From: a bacterium
GTDB lineage: Bacteria > Actinomycetota > Acidimicrobiia > Spongiisociales > ZC4RG35
Length of the DNA: 56,551 nucleotides
NCBI GenBank assembly: GCA_028819345.1
Contig: JAPPLW010000054.1
Location: forward strand, 39,706 to 96,256
Reading direction: 5' to 3'
Shown here: in pieces, positions 15,372 through 23,961 of the stretch
Position numbering within the stretch: the stretch's first letter is position 1
Layout: every line of letters starts with the position of its first letter
Notes under the pieces: generated by a model
Seen by the model: only the letters and a program-made list of their open reading frames with translations
What the model was told of the DNA's origin: nothing
The model's database searches: none
Program-made: the position numbers and the translations under genes

Positions 15372-16780
15372 ACCCTCCCGGGGTCATAGCAGCGCTTGGC
15401 CGACAGATTCGGTCCGGTGAGGTGTCGGCCCGGGAGGTTGCCGATCGGTCCCTGGCGGCCGCGGAGGATCTCAACCCGCAGTTGCAGGCCTTTGTGGTTA
15501 TCGACCACCAGGGCGCCCGGGAAGCCGCCGATCGGGTTGACCGTCAACTTGCCCGGGGGATCGACCCAGGTCCACTGGCAGGCATCCCGGTGGGCGTTAA
15601 AGACATCATCGACATGGCTGGGCATCGCACCGAATGCGGCTCTCCGGCCTATGCGAACGTGCAGCCTGCCGAGCGCGACGCACCGGTAGTGGAACGCCTC
15701 CGGGAGGCGGGAGCAGTGATCGTGGGCAAGACCACCACTCACGAGTTGGCGTGCGGGGTTGAGTCCCCTCCGGCCTCCAACCCCTGGGACACCGGCCGGA
15801 TCCCGGGTGGTTCCAGCGGGGGTTCGGGAGCGGCGGTGTCGGCGGGCATTACGGCGGCGGCGCTAGGGAGCGACACCGGCGGTTCGATCCGAATCCCCGC
15901 CTCCCTGTGCGGGACAGCCGGACTGAAGGGAACCTACGGAAGAGTTCCCCGCAGCGGAGTGGCGGCCCTCAGTTGGTCGCTCGACCACATCGGGCCCCTG
16001 GCGCCCACCCCTGCCGACTGCATCCTCGTCCAGTCGGTGATCTCGGGTATCCACCCTTCCGACTCCACCACCCTGGCCGACCGCCCCCCCGACGGTTACC
16101 CCGTCTCGGACGGTGGTTTGGAAGGCGTGAGGCTGGGCGTGATCGAGCGTTACCGGGGTCCGCTGATCCAACCGGCGGTGAGCGAGGCTTTCGAAGCGGC
16201 GGTCGGAGTGTTGACCCACTTGGGGGCGGAGGTCATACCAGTCGAGATCCAGGAACTCGACATGGTAATGGAGGTGGAATACGCCGTGTTCAGCGCCGAA
16301 GGCGCCGCCTACCACCAGAGGCTGTTGGCAGAAGCCCCGCACTTGATCGATTCCTCCATAAGGACGCTCTTGGCGACCGGGCTGATGATGCCCAGCGAGC
16401 GTTACCTGACGGCTCTGCGGGCAAGGGAGCGCATCCGGCGGGGAGTGCGTGAGTCCTTTGAAGCGAACCGCCTCACCGGGATGGTCACGCCCACCCTTGC
16501 GGCAACCGCAGCTCTGAAGGACCAGGACTCCTTCGACTACGGAGGGCCGAGCGAGGATGTGATCTCGGCCTATGTGCGGACCACCGCTCCCTGGAACCTG
16601 ACCGGCCTTCCCGCCCTGTCCGTCCCGTGCGGGTTCGATACCACCGGGCTCCCCATCGGACTGCAGGTCATCGGCCCCCCTCTGGCGGAGACCGAGATCT
16701 CCCGCATCGGACAGGCCTACCACACTGCCGCCGGCTGGGACCTGGTCCCTCCCATCTCCGTCGGCGGCCCCGCCTCATAG
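15362..16780 (+). CDS. Amidase-signature enzyme (AtzE/GatA-like)
   Basis: A 472-residue amidase-signature hydrolase that cleaves a C-N amide bond using a Ser-cisSer-Lys triad. All three residues are visible: Lys in GVKDIIDMAG near 80, the cis-Ser in GGSSGGSGAA near 155 and the nucleophile in SDTGGSIRIPA near 178. GatB and the rest of a Gat transamidation operon are absent. Immediately upstream lies an overlapping small AtzG-like gene, so this is more likely an AtzE-type catabolic amidase than the tRNA amidotransferase subunit. It is the last gene of the plus-strand run from 9674. Carboxybiuret, allophanate-like or another ureido substrate would suit the context; none is proven. Confidence 0.9.
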   Translation: MGVNPPGVIAALGRQIRSGEVSAREVADRSLAAAEDLNPQLQAFVVIDHQGAREAADRVDRQLARGIDPGPLAGIPVGVKDIIDMAGHRTECGSPAYANVQPAERDAPVVERLREAGAVIVGKTTTHELACGVESPPASNPWDTGRIPGGSSGGSGAAVSAGITAAALGSDTGGSIRIPASLCGTAGLKGTYGRVPRSGVAALSWSLDHIGPLAPTPADCILVQSVISGIHPSDSTTLADRPPDGYPVSDGGLEGVRLGVIERYRGPLIQPAVSEAFEAAVGVLTHLGAEVIPVEIQELDMVMEVEYAVFSAEGAAYHQRLLAEAPHLIDSSIRTLLATGLMMPSERYLTALRARERIRRGVRESFEANRLTGMVTPTLAATAALKDQDSFDYGGPSEDVISAYVRTTAPWNLTGLPALSVPCGFDTTGLPIGLQVIGPPLAETEISRIGQAYHTAAGWDLVPPISVGGPAS

Positions 16781-16802
16781 GGGTACGCTCTCTCACCAAG
16801 CC

Positions 16803-17615
16803 ATGGAGATGCCAGATTTTCGACCGCTTGGGACCGGAGAGGTCGTCCGTTTCTCCTGGGACCTCTACAGGCGGCGGTTCGGGTCGTTGATCGGGGTGAG
16901 CCTCACCCTGTTGGCCATCCCCTCCCTTCTCCAGTGGCTTCCCGGCGTCGGCTTGATGATGAGCATCCTGCTGCTGTTTGCGGAACTCCTGGCGATCGGG
17001 GCCTTCATACGCATCGTGGCCTCCCATTGTGTCGGCCTTCACTTCTCGGCGGCCGAAGCGATACGGATGGCCTGGAGACAGTACGGGAACATGCTCCTGA
17101 TGGTGGTGGTCTTCGCATTGGCCGTGGCTGCGGTGGCCGCCGTCATGACCATGATCGGCTCCGCCATCCTGGCCGTGGTCGCCCCCGGATTCGCGGCGGA
17201 GGTGAGCTCCTACGGCGACGATCCCTTCTCAATGCCGGCCGAGACCCTGCTGCCGTTCCTGTTGTGGACCTTCGTGATGGTCCTCCCTGCAATCTGCCTG
17301 GCGATGACATGGTGGGTGGCCCCCATGGGCTTGACGGTGGAGGGTGCGGGCGCCATCCCCAGCCTGGTGCGGTCATGGAAGCTGGTCCTGCCCAACCTGT
17401 GGCGAACCATCAAGGTTCTCTTGCTGGCCCTCTTGGTGGTGGCGCTGCCATTCTTGGTCATCTACCGGATGCTCCCCTACCACTGGGCAGTCCTGCTTCT
17501 CAACGTATTCGGCCTGCCCTTTTCATGGGTGGTGGCTACAGTGCTCTACCTCGATCTTCGCGTGCGATCGGAGAATCTGGATCCCGAAATCCTGCATCAG
17601 GAGTTGATTGACTGA
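16803..17615 (+). CDS. Multi-pass membrane protein of unknown function
   Basis: A 270-residue integral membrane protein with about six hydrophobic segments and a short soluble N-terminus containing PLGTGEVVRFSWDLYRRRFG. That opening is typical of the actinobacterial group loosely annotated as glycerophosphoryl diester phosphodiesterase membrane-domain proteins; no catalytic domain is attached. Hydrophobic stretches lie at roughly residues 25-60, 95-125, 145-175, 195-215 and 225-245. It follows the amidase by only 22 bp and may be co-transcribed, but nothing in the sequence ties it to that pathway. A transporter-like or membrane-organising role is speculation. Confidence 0.78.
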   Translation: MEMPDFRPLGTGEVVRFSWDLYRRRFGSLIGVSLTLLAIPSLLQWLPGVGLMMSILLLFAELLAIGAFIRIVASHCVGLHFSAAEAIRMAWRQYGNMLLMVVVFALAVAAVAAVMTMIGSAILAVVAPGFAAEVSSYGDDPFSMPAETLLPFLLWTFVMVLPAICLAMTWWVAPMGLTVEGAGAIPSLVRSWKLVLPNLWRTIKVLLLALLVVALPFLVIYRMLPYHWAVLLLNVFGLPFSWVVATVLYLDLRVRSENLDPEILHQELID

Positions 17616-17634
17616 ATCCTGGCCAGGGTTGTGG

Positions 17635-17649
17635 TGCATACTGTATGCA
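17635..17649. promoter_or_regulatory. Operator-like inverted repeat overlapping -10 and start codon
   Basis: TGCATACTGTATGCA is a 7-1-7 inverted repeat ending on the A of the ATG at 17649. It contains CATACT, a possible -10, seven bases before that ATG. A ribbon-helix-helix protein is encoded immediately downstream, and such proteins commonly bind short inverted repeats at their own promoters, so autorepression is the natural inference. Confidence 0.55.
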
Positions 17650-17879
17650 TGCGGCGTATACAGATCTATGTGCATGCCGACCTTGATGAGGCCCTGTCAG
17701 CCGAGGCGACTCGGCTGGGGACCTCTCGGTCTGCCTTGGTCCGCGACGCGGTCCGGGCCTCGCTAGAGGCCTACTTCGATAATCCCGCCGATGCGTTTGA
17801 TGAGTTGATTGGTGGTGTGGACGTAGATCCCGATGACGATCTCGATTCGGTGATATACGCTCCCCAACAAAGCCTTTGA
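17649..17879 (+). CDS. Ribbon-helix-helix (CopG/VapB-like) DNA-binding protein, orphan antitoxin-like
   Basis: A 76-residue protein whose first half is a ribbon-helix-helix fold: the strand RRIQIYV, then helices LDEALSAEATRLG and SRSALVRDAVRASLEAY. The acidic tail (DVDPDDDLDSV) resembles toxin-binding tails of VapB-type antitoxins. No PIN-domain or other toxin gene follows; only 36 bp separate it from the convergent aminotransferase. I start it at the ATG at 17649 rather than the GTG at 17631, because a palindromic operator and -10 end exactly at that ATG and no ribosome-binding site is present, suggesting a leaderless mRNA. It may be an orphan antitoxin or a small autoregulated repressor. 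Confidence 0.75.
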   Translation: MRRIQIYVHADLDEALSAEATRLGTSRSALVRDAVRASLEAYFDNPADAFDELIGGVDVDPDDDLDSVIYAPQQSL

Positions 17880-17915
17880 ACCAAGGATCCGCGACAACGG
17901 CCCTGGTTGTGTCGG

Positions 17916-19058
17916 CTAGCCGCCTTCGGCGAACTTCACGAGGGTCGTGGCTACCTCCTCCACTTGGGATTCGGTGATCTGGGGGAAGCACGGCAGTCCC
18001 AGCATCCGCGACGCGGTGTACTCCGCGGTCGGCAACGAGCCCGGCCCGAGTCCCATCCAGCTATAGGCGGGATGGAGATGGAGGGGCGGGTTGTAGATGA
18101 GACGGGCGGGAATGCCCCGTGAGTTCATGTACTCCTGCGCCTCGTCGCGTTTGTCGAGCATTGCGTTGTAGGCGAAATAAACGTGCTTGGCCCAGGGCTC
18201 CTCATGTGCGGCGGTCACCGGCGTATCCTCAAAAATCTCCCGGTAGATGGCGGCAGCCCGTCGACGGCCGGCGATGCGGTCGTCCAGGGTGGGGAGCTTG
18301 GCTCTGAGAATGGCCGCCTGGATGGTGTCGAGACGCTGATTGAAGCCTTCCTCGAGCACCGTCCACTTGCCTCCTGTCAAATCCCCGGGAAAACGGGGCA
18401 CACGGGGTGCGTGACCGTAGTTGCGGAGCACCCGGATTCTCTCGGCCATGTCGGGGTCGTTGGAGACGATCATCCCCCCGTCCCCGTACCCTCCCAGGAT
18501 CTTTCCGGGCGCCACGCTGAAGCACCCGAGGGGGCCGTAGGTCCCCATCCGCCGCCCCTTGTACTCGGCGCCGATGGCAAGACAGGCATCCTCGATCACT
18601 GTTATGCCATGGTGATCGGCGATCTCCATGATGGGATCCATGTCGGCGGGGTGGCCGAACAGGTGCACGGGAAGGATCACTTTGGTGCGGGGAGTGATGT
18701 ATTGCTCCAGCTTCTCCGGGTCCATGTTGAAGGTGTCGGGGGTAGTGTCCGCCAGCACCACCTTGGCGCCGGCATGGGTCACCACCGAGGCGGTTGGGTT
18801 GTCGGTGTTGGGGACGGTGATCACCTCGTCACCCGGCTGCAGGTCCATCGCTTCCAGGGCGAGGTGAAGCGAAGCGGTGCCCGACCCCACCCCCATGGCG
18901 AACCGGGCGTTCTGGTACTCGGCGAACGCTTCCTCGAAAGCCTCCAGCTCCTCGCCGAGTACGTAGTTGCCGCTGGCCAGTACTCGCATGATCGCCTCGT
19001 CGATCTCGGGCTTCAAGGACTGGTATTCGGCGGCCAGGTTGCTGCTGGGGACTGCCAA
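17916..19058 (-). CDS. DegT/DnrJ/EryC1/StrS-family aminotransferase, paralogue 1
   Basis: A 380-residue PLP-dependent aminotransferase of the DegT/StrS family, which normally transfers an amino group to keto-sugar nucleotides or related ketones. It has VGSGTASLHLALEA for the cofactor phosphate, IEDACLAIGAEYKG, and the Schiff-base Lys in SVAPGKILGGYGDGG. The start is a TTG (TTG GCA GTC) with GAGGAG six bases upstream, a layout repeated exactly in the neighbouring paralogue. The two genes are tandem on the minus strand, 85 bp apart. No nucleotide-sugar synthesis or glycosyltransferase genes are nearby, so the substrate is uncertain. Confidence 0.9.
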   Translation of the reverse strand: MAVPSSNLAAEYQSLKPEIDEAIMRVLASGNYVLGEELEAFEEAFAEYQNARFAMGVGSGTASLHLALEAMDLQPGDEVITVPNTDNPTASVVTHAGAKVVLADTTPDTFNMDPEKLEQYITPRTKVILPVHLFGHPADMDPIMEIADHHGITVIEDACLAIGAEYKGRRMGTYGPLGCFSVAPGKILGGYGDGGMIVSNDPDMAERIRVLRNYGHAPRVPRFPGDLTGGKWTVLEEGFNQRLDTIQAAILRAKLPTLDDRIAGRRRAAAIYREIFEDTPVTAAHEEPWAKHVYFAYNAMLDKRDEAQEYMNSRGIPARLIYNPPLHLHPAYSWMGLGPGSLPTAEYTASRMLGLPCFPQITESQVEEVATTLVKFAEGG

Positions 19059-19143
19059 GGGGTGCTCCTCTGTCGGTTGGATATGCGAAATGTTAGCCCT
19101 GGTCAGGCTGCCCGGGCAATGAAAAGGACGGTGCTCTACCTGC

Positions 19144-20295
19144 TCAGGCGGCGCCCAGGAACTCGAGGAGCGTCGCCGCGGCTTCCTCCACCTGCGACTC
19201 GGTGATTTGGGGGAAGCAGGGTAGGCCGATCATCCGGGAGGCGGTCTTCTCCGCCACCGGCAGGGAACCCGGACCGAGACCCATCCACCGGTAGGCCGGG
19301 TGGAGATGCAGAGGGGGGTTGTAGTACAGCCTGCTGGCGACTCCCTTAGAGGCCAGGTATTGGCGGGCCTGGTCGCGAACCCCTTCGGGAACCATCGCGT
19401 TGTATGCGAAATAGACGTGACGGGCCCATGGCGCCTCGTGGACGGCGGTAACCGGGGTGTTGGCAAAGAGGGTCCGGTAGAGGGCGGCCGCTCGCCGCCG
19501 GCCGGCGATGCGGTCTTCCAGAGTGGGAAGCTTGGCTCCGAGGATGGCTGCCTGGATGGTGTCGAGCCGTTGGTTGAACCCCTCCTCCAGCACCTTCCAC
19601 CCGGTTCCTCCGGTCAGGTCTTTCCCGGACAGTCGCAAGCCCGGCGCATGACCGTAGTTTCTGAGCACCCTGATCCGGTGAGCGAGGTCGGGGTCGTTGG
19701 TCACCACCATTCCACCGTCTCCGTATCCTCCGAGGATCTTGCCCGGCGCGGTGCTGAAGCATCCCAGCGGGCCGAAGGTCCCCGTGCGCTGTCCCTTGTA
19801 CTCACCACCCACCGCCAGCGCCGAGTCTTCCAGGACCGTAATCCCGTGACGGTCGGCGATCTCACAGATCGGGCCCATGTCGGCAGGATGCCCGAACAGG
19901 TGGACCGGGATTATCACCTTGGTGCGGGGAGTGATCTTTTCCTCGAGCTTGTCCGGGTCCATCGTGAAGGTGTCGGCGGTGGTGTCGGCCAGGACCACCT
20001 TCGCCCCGGCATGCGTCACCGCCGAGGCCGTGGGGTTGTCGGTATTGGGAACGGTGATGACCTCGTCCTCGGGTCCCAGGTTCAAGGCGGCCAGAGCCAG
20101 ATGCAAGGCCGCGGTCCCCGACCCCACCCCCATCGCATAGCGGGCCCCCACATAGGCGGCGAAGGCTTCCTCGAAGGCCTCGAGTTCGTTGCCCAGGACG
20201 TAATCGCCGCTGGCCAGCACCCGGCCCACGGCCTCGTCGATCTCTGGCTGCAGCGACCGATACTCCGCGGCCAGGTCGCTCATGGGCACTACCAA
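19144..20295 (-). CDS. DegT/DnrJ/EryC1/StrS-family aminotransferase, paralogue 2
   Basis: A 383-residue tandem paralogue of the gene at 17916, similar along its whole length. Motifs are VGSGTAALHLALAA, LEDSALAVGGEYKG and the PLP lysine in STAPGKILGGYGDGG. The likely start is TTG GTA GTG CCC ATG preceded by GAGGAG, matching the sister gene; the internal ATG four codons on is an alternative. The Glu/Asp-to-Ser change beside the cofactor-binding Asp (EDS versus EDA) and differences in the C-terminal half could alter specificity. It lies upstream of its paralogue and probably shares one transcript. The 122 bp before the next gene shows no recognisable element. Confidence 0.9.
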   Translation of the reverse strand: MVVPMSDLAAEYRSLQPEIDEAVGRVLASGDYVLGNELEAFEEAFAAYVGARYAMGVGSGTAALHLALAALNLGPEDEVITVPNTDNPTASAVTHAGAKVVLADTTADTFTMDPDKLEEKITPRTKVIIPVHLFGHPADMGPICEIADRHGITVLEDSALAVGGEYKGQRTGTFGPLGCFSTAPGKILGGYGDGGMVVTNDPDLAHRIRVLRNYGHAPGLRLSGKDLTGGTGWKVLEEGFNQRLDTIQAAILGAKLPTLEDRIAGRRRAAALYRTLFANTPVTAVHEAPWARHVYFAYNAMVPEGVRDQARQYLASKGVASRLYYNPPLHLHPAYRWMGLGPGSLPVAEKTASRMIGLPCFPQITESQVEEAAATLLEFLGAA

Positions 20296-20417
20296 GACAG
20301 ACTCCTCTTTCTAGCTGCTACTGAGGGGGAATCTTATTCCACAGAGACACAGGGGTGCAGATCATCCGCCAGGCGCTCCCCTCCGCATCCGGACCCACCG
20401 GCCGGTGATGAGCCGCG

Positions 20418-21056
20418 TCATCCGCGGCTGGCCCGTTCCAGCATCTCGATCACCTGATGATCAGGCGTGGCCCGGAAATCGACGTAGAAGTGGCCTATTG
20501 CCGAGAAGCGTAGCGGGGTGGCGACGGCCACGAATTCGTCGGCGGCCTCGGAGAAGATAGCCGGAGCCTCACAGGGAGCGACGGGCGCGGCCATCACCAC
20601 CCGATCTGCGCCCAGCCGGCGGGCAATGGCGCAGGCGGCCAGGGCAGTGGAACCGGTGGCGACCCCGTCATCGACGATCACGGCCGTTTTCCCCGAAAGA
20701 TCAACGGCCGGGCGGCCCCGCCGGAACACTTCTGCCTGCCGGGTCATCTCCTTCGTCTCTTGGTCCACCAATCGCTCTATGTGATCGGCTCCGATGCGGA
20801 GCCTCTTTGCCCGGTCCTGGTCGATGATCTGTATCCCTCCCTCACCCAGGGCGCCTATCGCCAGTTCCGGCTGGAAGGGAGCGCCCAGCTTTCGCACCAG
20901 AAGGACCTCGAGCGGCGCCGACAGCCGACGAGCAACCTCGAACCCCACCGGGATCCCGCCCCGGGGAAGCCCGAGCACCACGGTGCTCTCTTCCCGCAGG
21001 TGATCGAGACGGCGAGCCAGTTTGCGTCCTGCGTGGGACCGGTTCATGAACCTCAC
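20418..21056 (-). CDS. Phosphoribosyltransferase-family protein
   Basis: A type I phosphoribosyltransferase fold protein of 212 residues. It has VVLGLPRGGIPVGFEVA near the N-terminus and the PRPP motif AVIVDDGVATGSTALAA in the middle. Such proteins are widespread in actinobacteria and cyanobacteria, often beside stress genes, and their substrates are unknown. I choose the GTG at 21056 (VRFMNRSHAGRKLA), because family members usually begin with a similar RFRDR-AGRxLA segment and GGAG lies just upstream; the frame is open to 21080. It is divergent from the MscS gene across about 75 bp. It is not recognisable as APRT, HPRT or PyrR. Confidence 0.85.
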   Translation of the reverse strand: MRFMNRSHAGRKLARRLDHLREESTVVLGLPRGGIPVGFEVARRLSAPLEVLLVRKLGAPFQPELAIGALGEGGIQIIDQDRAKRLRIGADHIERLVDQETKEMTRQAEVFRRGRPAVDLSGKTAVIVDDGVATGSTALAACAIARRLGADRVVMAAPVAPCEAPAIFSEAADEFVAVATPLRFSAIGHFYVDFRATPDHQVIEMLERASRG

Positions 21057-21131
21057 TGTGCTCTCCGTCGTTCCGTCCAATCTATCCGGAACTTCATATT
21101 AAGCTCAGGGTAAGGAAATGGATGAGGTGGA

Positions 21132-22184
21132 GTGATGCCCTTTGTTGTGCTGGCACAGACGTTGACGGACGCATGCGGCGCTGATCCGCAGGCTATATGC
21201 CGACTGGTTTACGACCTGACCGGTAGCACGGGCGGGGCCCGTTTCGCTGACTTCGCGGCCCGTCCCGTCAAGGTCGTCATCATCCTTGTGTTGGCTTGGT
21301 TGGCCAACCGGTTGGTGCGGCGTTGGCTCAACCGGGCCGTCGAGGGTTGGTTGGAGCGGCGGGCGGCAGTGGCCGAGGCAGCCCGGGACCGTTCGGCCGA
21401 GGCCTCCGATCGAAAAGAGGGGGGACTCCGGGAAGCGGCCCTCCAGCGCGCCAGCCTGATGCTCGAACAGCAGGAGCGGAGCACCCAGCGGACCAGGACC
21501 CTCGGAGCAGTCCTGCGATCGGTCGCCTCGATCGTGATCTACGGCATGGCCGTGATGATGTCCCTCGCCGAGTTCGACGTGAACCTGGGACCACTTATCG
21601 CCGGCGCCGGCATCGTGGGCGTGGCGGTCGGCTTCGGCGCCCAGAGCCTTGTGAAGGACTTCCTGACGGGGGTGTTCATGCTGCTGGAGGACCAGTACGG
21701 CGTGGGAGACGTGGTCAACGTGGGCGAGACGGTCGGGGTTGTTGAGGGTGTGAAGCTTCGCACGACGCAGGTCCGGGACATCAACGGGACCATGTGGTAC
21801 ATACCGAACGGGGAGATCCGCCGGGTCGCCAACCTCTCCCAGGACTGGGGCAGGGCGGTGGTGGACGTCGAAGTGGCGTACGACACCGATATCGAGACCG
21901 CCAAGACGGTTATCAAGGAGGTGGCCGACGGCCTGTGGCACGAGCAATTGCCGAACGCCACGATCACCGAGGAGCCCACCATCGCCGGTATTCAGGCCTT
22001 CGGCGAGAGCGCCATCACCATCCGGCTCATGGCGAAGACCGAGCCTGCCGAGCACTTCGCCACCGCCAGGGAGTTGCGAGGTCGGCTCAAGGAGGCCTTC
22101 GACGAAGCAGGCATAGAGATACCGTTCCCCCAACGTACGGTGTGGATGAAGACCGAACAGCCTCCTGAAAAGTCGGGATCCTAA
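21132..22184 (+). CDS. Small-conductance mechanosensitive channel (MscS family)
   Basis: A 350-residue mechanosensitive channel that would open under membrane tension to release solutes. There is an N-terminal transmembrane segment near residues 50-65, a coiled-coil-like Arg/Glu-rich stretch (75-125), and then two membrane helices. The second is the pore helix with the Gly/Ala pattern GPLIAGAGIVGVAVGFGAQSLVKDF. The MscS beta domain follows, with YGVGDVVNVG and WYIPNGEIRRVANLS. The start is GTG-ATG at 21132/21135 after AGGTGGAG. It is followed by the hairpin-like GCCGGATCTCCGGC at 22193 and then an SDR gene. Probably a stand-alone osmotic-safety gene. Confidence 0.92.
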   Translation: MMPFVVLAQTLTDACGADPQAICRLVYDLTGSTGGARFADFAARPVKVVIILVLAWLANRLVRRWLNRAVEGWLERRAAVAEAARDRSAEASDRKEGGLREAALQRASLMLEQQERSTQRTRTLGAVLRSVASIVIYGMAVMMSLAEFDVNLGPLIAGAGIVGVAVGFGAQSLVKDFLTGVFMLLEDQYGVGDVVNVGETVGVVEGVKLRTTQVRDINGTMWYIPNGEIRRVANLSQDWGRAVVDVEVAYDTDIETAKTVIKEVADGLWHEQLPNATITEEPTIAGIQAFGESAITIRLMAKTEPAEHFATARELRGRLKEAFDEAGIEIPFPQRTVWMKTEQPPEKSGS

Positions 22185-22259
22185 GCCGGATCTCCGGCGC
22201 ACGGCCATCGGGACCGCGGTAACCCACTCCCTCTACCACTCCACGAAAGACGGAGGATT

Positions 22260-23033
22260 ATGACCAAGAACAACAGGCTGGAAAGGAGGGTGGCGGTGGT
22301 CACCGGCGCCGCGGCGGGGATTGGCCGGGCCACCGCGGAACTGTTCGCCGAGGAAGGCGCCCGGGTGGTGCTTGCGGATCTCGCCGGCGAGGCTGTGGAA
22401 CGGACCGCCGTTGCAATTCGGGAGACCGGCGCTGAGGCCGTTGCGGTGGTTGCGGACGTCTCGACCGAAGACGGCGCGGAGGAGGTGGTGGGGACCGCCG
22501 AGCGCCGCTTCGGACCGGTGGATGTCCTGGTGAACAACGCGGGCGTCGAACTGAAGAAGTTGGTGGAGGAGACGAGCCTCACCGAGTGGGACCGGATCCT
22601 TCGGATCAACCTGACGTCTGCCTTCCTGATGTCGCGCCGGGTGGTCCCTGCCATGAAAGAACGGAGGAGCGGCGTGATCGTGATGAACTCCTCGGTGGCG
22701 AACTTCATCGCGGGGGGTGGCACCACCGCCTACGGGGCGTCGAAGGCTGGGATGATGGCGCTGGCGCGGGGTATGGCGATGGAGGGAGCGCCCTACGGAA
22801 TCCGGGTCAACGCGGTGTGCCCGGGCGTCATCGACACTCCCATGAACGAGCGGAACCTGTCCAGGGCCGAGGACCCGGAAGCCATGCGCCAGTCCTGGTT
22901 CGACATCACACCCCTGGGACGGCTGGGAACTCCCCGCGATGTCGCCCAGGCAATGCTGTTCCTGGCCAGCGACGAGTCGAGCTTCGTCACGGGGTTGCCG
23001 CTCGTCATCGACGGTGGGAGAATGATCCCTTAG
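22260..23033 (+). CDS. Short-chain dehydrogenase/reductase (classical SDR)
   Basis: A classical SDR of 257 residues that oxidises or reduces an alcohol/ketone with NAD(P). Seen: the cofactor motif VVTGAAAGIGRATA, NNAG near residue 91, catalytic Ser in MNSSVAN, Tyr-x3-Lys in AYGASKAG and the PGVIDTPM loop. An Asp at the end of beta-2 (VLADL) favours NAD. GGAGG lies just before the ATG. It ends 37 bp from the convergent nitrilase gene. The FabG-like sequence does not reveal the substrate. Confidence 0.92.
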   Translation: MTKNNRLERRVAVVTGAAAGIGRATAELFAEEGARVVLADLAGEAVERTAVAIRETGAEAVAVVADVSTEDGAEEVVGTAERRFGPVDVLVNNAGVELKKLVEETSLTEWDRILRINLTSAFLMSRRVVPAMKERRSGVIVMNSSVANFIAGGGTTAYGASKAGMMALARGMAMEGAPYGIRVNAVCPGVIDTPMNERNLSRAEDPEAMRQSWFDITPLGRLGTPRDVAQAMLFLASDESSFVTGLPLVIDGGRMIP

Positions 23034-23069
23034 GCAGTTGCAGGGAGGACTCCGCAGGTCCCCCGGCAG

Positions 23070-23915
23070 CTATACGGCCGCCACCTCTTCGTAGACCTCG
23101 GGCCGGCGGTCACGGTAGAAGGCCCAGTAACGGCGCACCTCTTCCACCATGCCCAGATCCAGCTGGCGCACCAGCACCTCGTCCTTGGTGTCCGACGCGG
23201 TCCCGCCCACTATCTCCCCGCGGGGATCGGCGAAGTAGGAGGAGCCGTAGTAGTCGGTGCCCTCGAGTTCTTCGGCGCCCACTCGGTTGATGGCGCCGAC
23301 GAAGTACTCGTTGGCGACCGCTGCGGCCGGCTGTTCCAGCTGCCATAGGTGTTTGGAGTGGCCCCGGGTGGTGGCGGACGGGTTGAACACGATCCGGGCG
23401 CCCTTCAGGCCCAGCACCCTCCACCCCTCGGGGAAGTGGCGGTCATAGCAGATGTACACCCCGATCCTCCCCACCGCGGTGTCGAATACCGGGTATCCCA
23501 GATTGCCGGGCCGGAAGTAGAACTTCTCCCAGAAACCCTGCACCTGAGGTATGTGGGTTTTCCGGTACTTGCCCAGATAGGTCCCGTCGGCGTCGATCAC
23601 CGCCGCGGCGTTGAAGAAGGTGCCCTCGTCCACCACCTCGTATATGGGGACAACCAGCACCATCCCGGTCTCTTTGGCCACGGCGATCATGCGCTGGATG
23701 GTCGGCCCGTCGGGTATCGGCTCCGCCCAGGAATAGTTTTCGCTGTCCTGAACGGTGCAGAAATAGGGGCTGTTGAATATCTCCTGGAAACAGAGCACCT
23801 GGGCGCCCTGTTCGGCGGCGTCCCGGGCGTAGGAGATGTTCTTCTCCACCATGGACTCCTGGTCGCCGGTCCACTCCGATTGGACCAGTGCGGCCTTTAC
23901 CAGTTGGTTGGACAT
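23070..23915 (-). CDS. Nitrilase-superfamily amidohydrolase (beta-ureidopropionase/N-carbamoylputrescine amidase-like)
   Basis: A carbon-nitrogen hydrolase of 281 residues, probably cleaving an N-carbamoyl group to amine, CO2 and ammonia. The Glu-Lys-Cys triad is present: Glu in CFQEIFNSPYFC, Lys in KYRKTHIPQV and Cys in YICYDRHFPEGWR. The overall pattern (ENYSWAEPIPDGP, EKFYFRPGN, GTDYYGSSYFADPRG) is that of the beta-ureidopropionase group that completes reductive pyrimidine breakdown. It is the last gene of a minus-strand operon with an ABC nucleobase-type transporter, 46 bp downstream of the ATPase. A second carbamoyl hydrolase, of the D-amino-acid type, stands at the head of the divergent operon. 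Confidence 0.9.
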   Translation of the reverse strand: MSNQLVKAALVQSEWTGDQESMVEKNISYARDAAEQGAQVLCFQEIFNSPYFCTVQDSENYSWAEPIPDGPTIQRMIAVAKETGMVLVVPIYEVVDEGTFFNAAAVIDADGTYLGKYRKTHIPQVQGFWEKFYFRPGNLGYPVFDTAVGRIGVYICYDRHFPEGWRVLGLKGARIVFNPSATTRGHSKHLWQLEQPAAAVANEYFVGAINRVGAEELEGTDYYGSSYFADPRGEIVGGTASDTKDEVLVRQLDLGMVEEVRRYWAFYRDRRPEVYEEVAAV

Positions 23916-23961
23916 GCAATGTCTCCTTTGCTGCTGTTAGTCACGTTTCGTATCCCGGCGA

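Noticed and set aside
15186-16780. GatC/GatA of the tRNA-dependent amidotransferase
   Set aside because: No gatB in the window, and the small protein's C-terminus and the Rid neighbour fit an AtzG/AtzE-type catabolic pair better.
17649-17879. Complete toxin-antitoxin module
   Set aside because: Only the antitoxin-like gene is present; 36 bp separate it from a convergent aminotransferase, leaving no room for a toxin.
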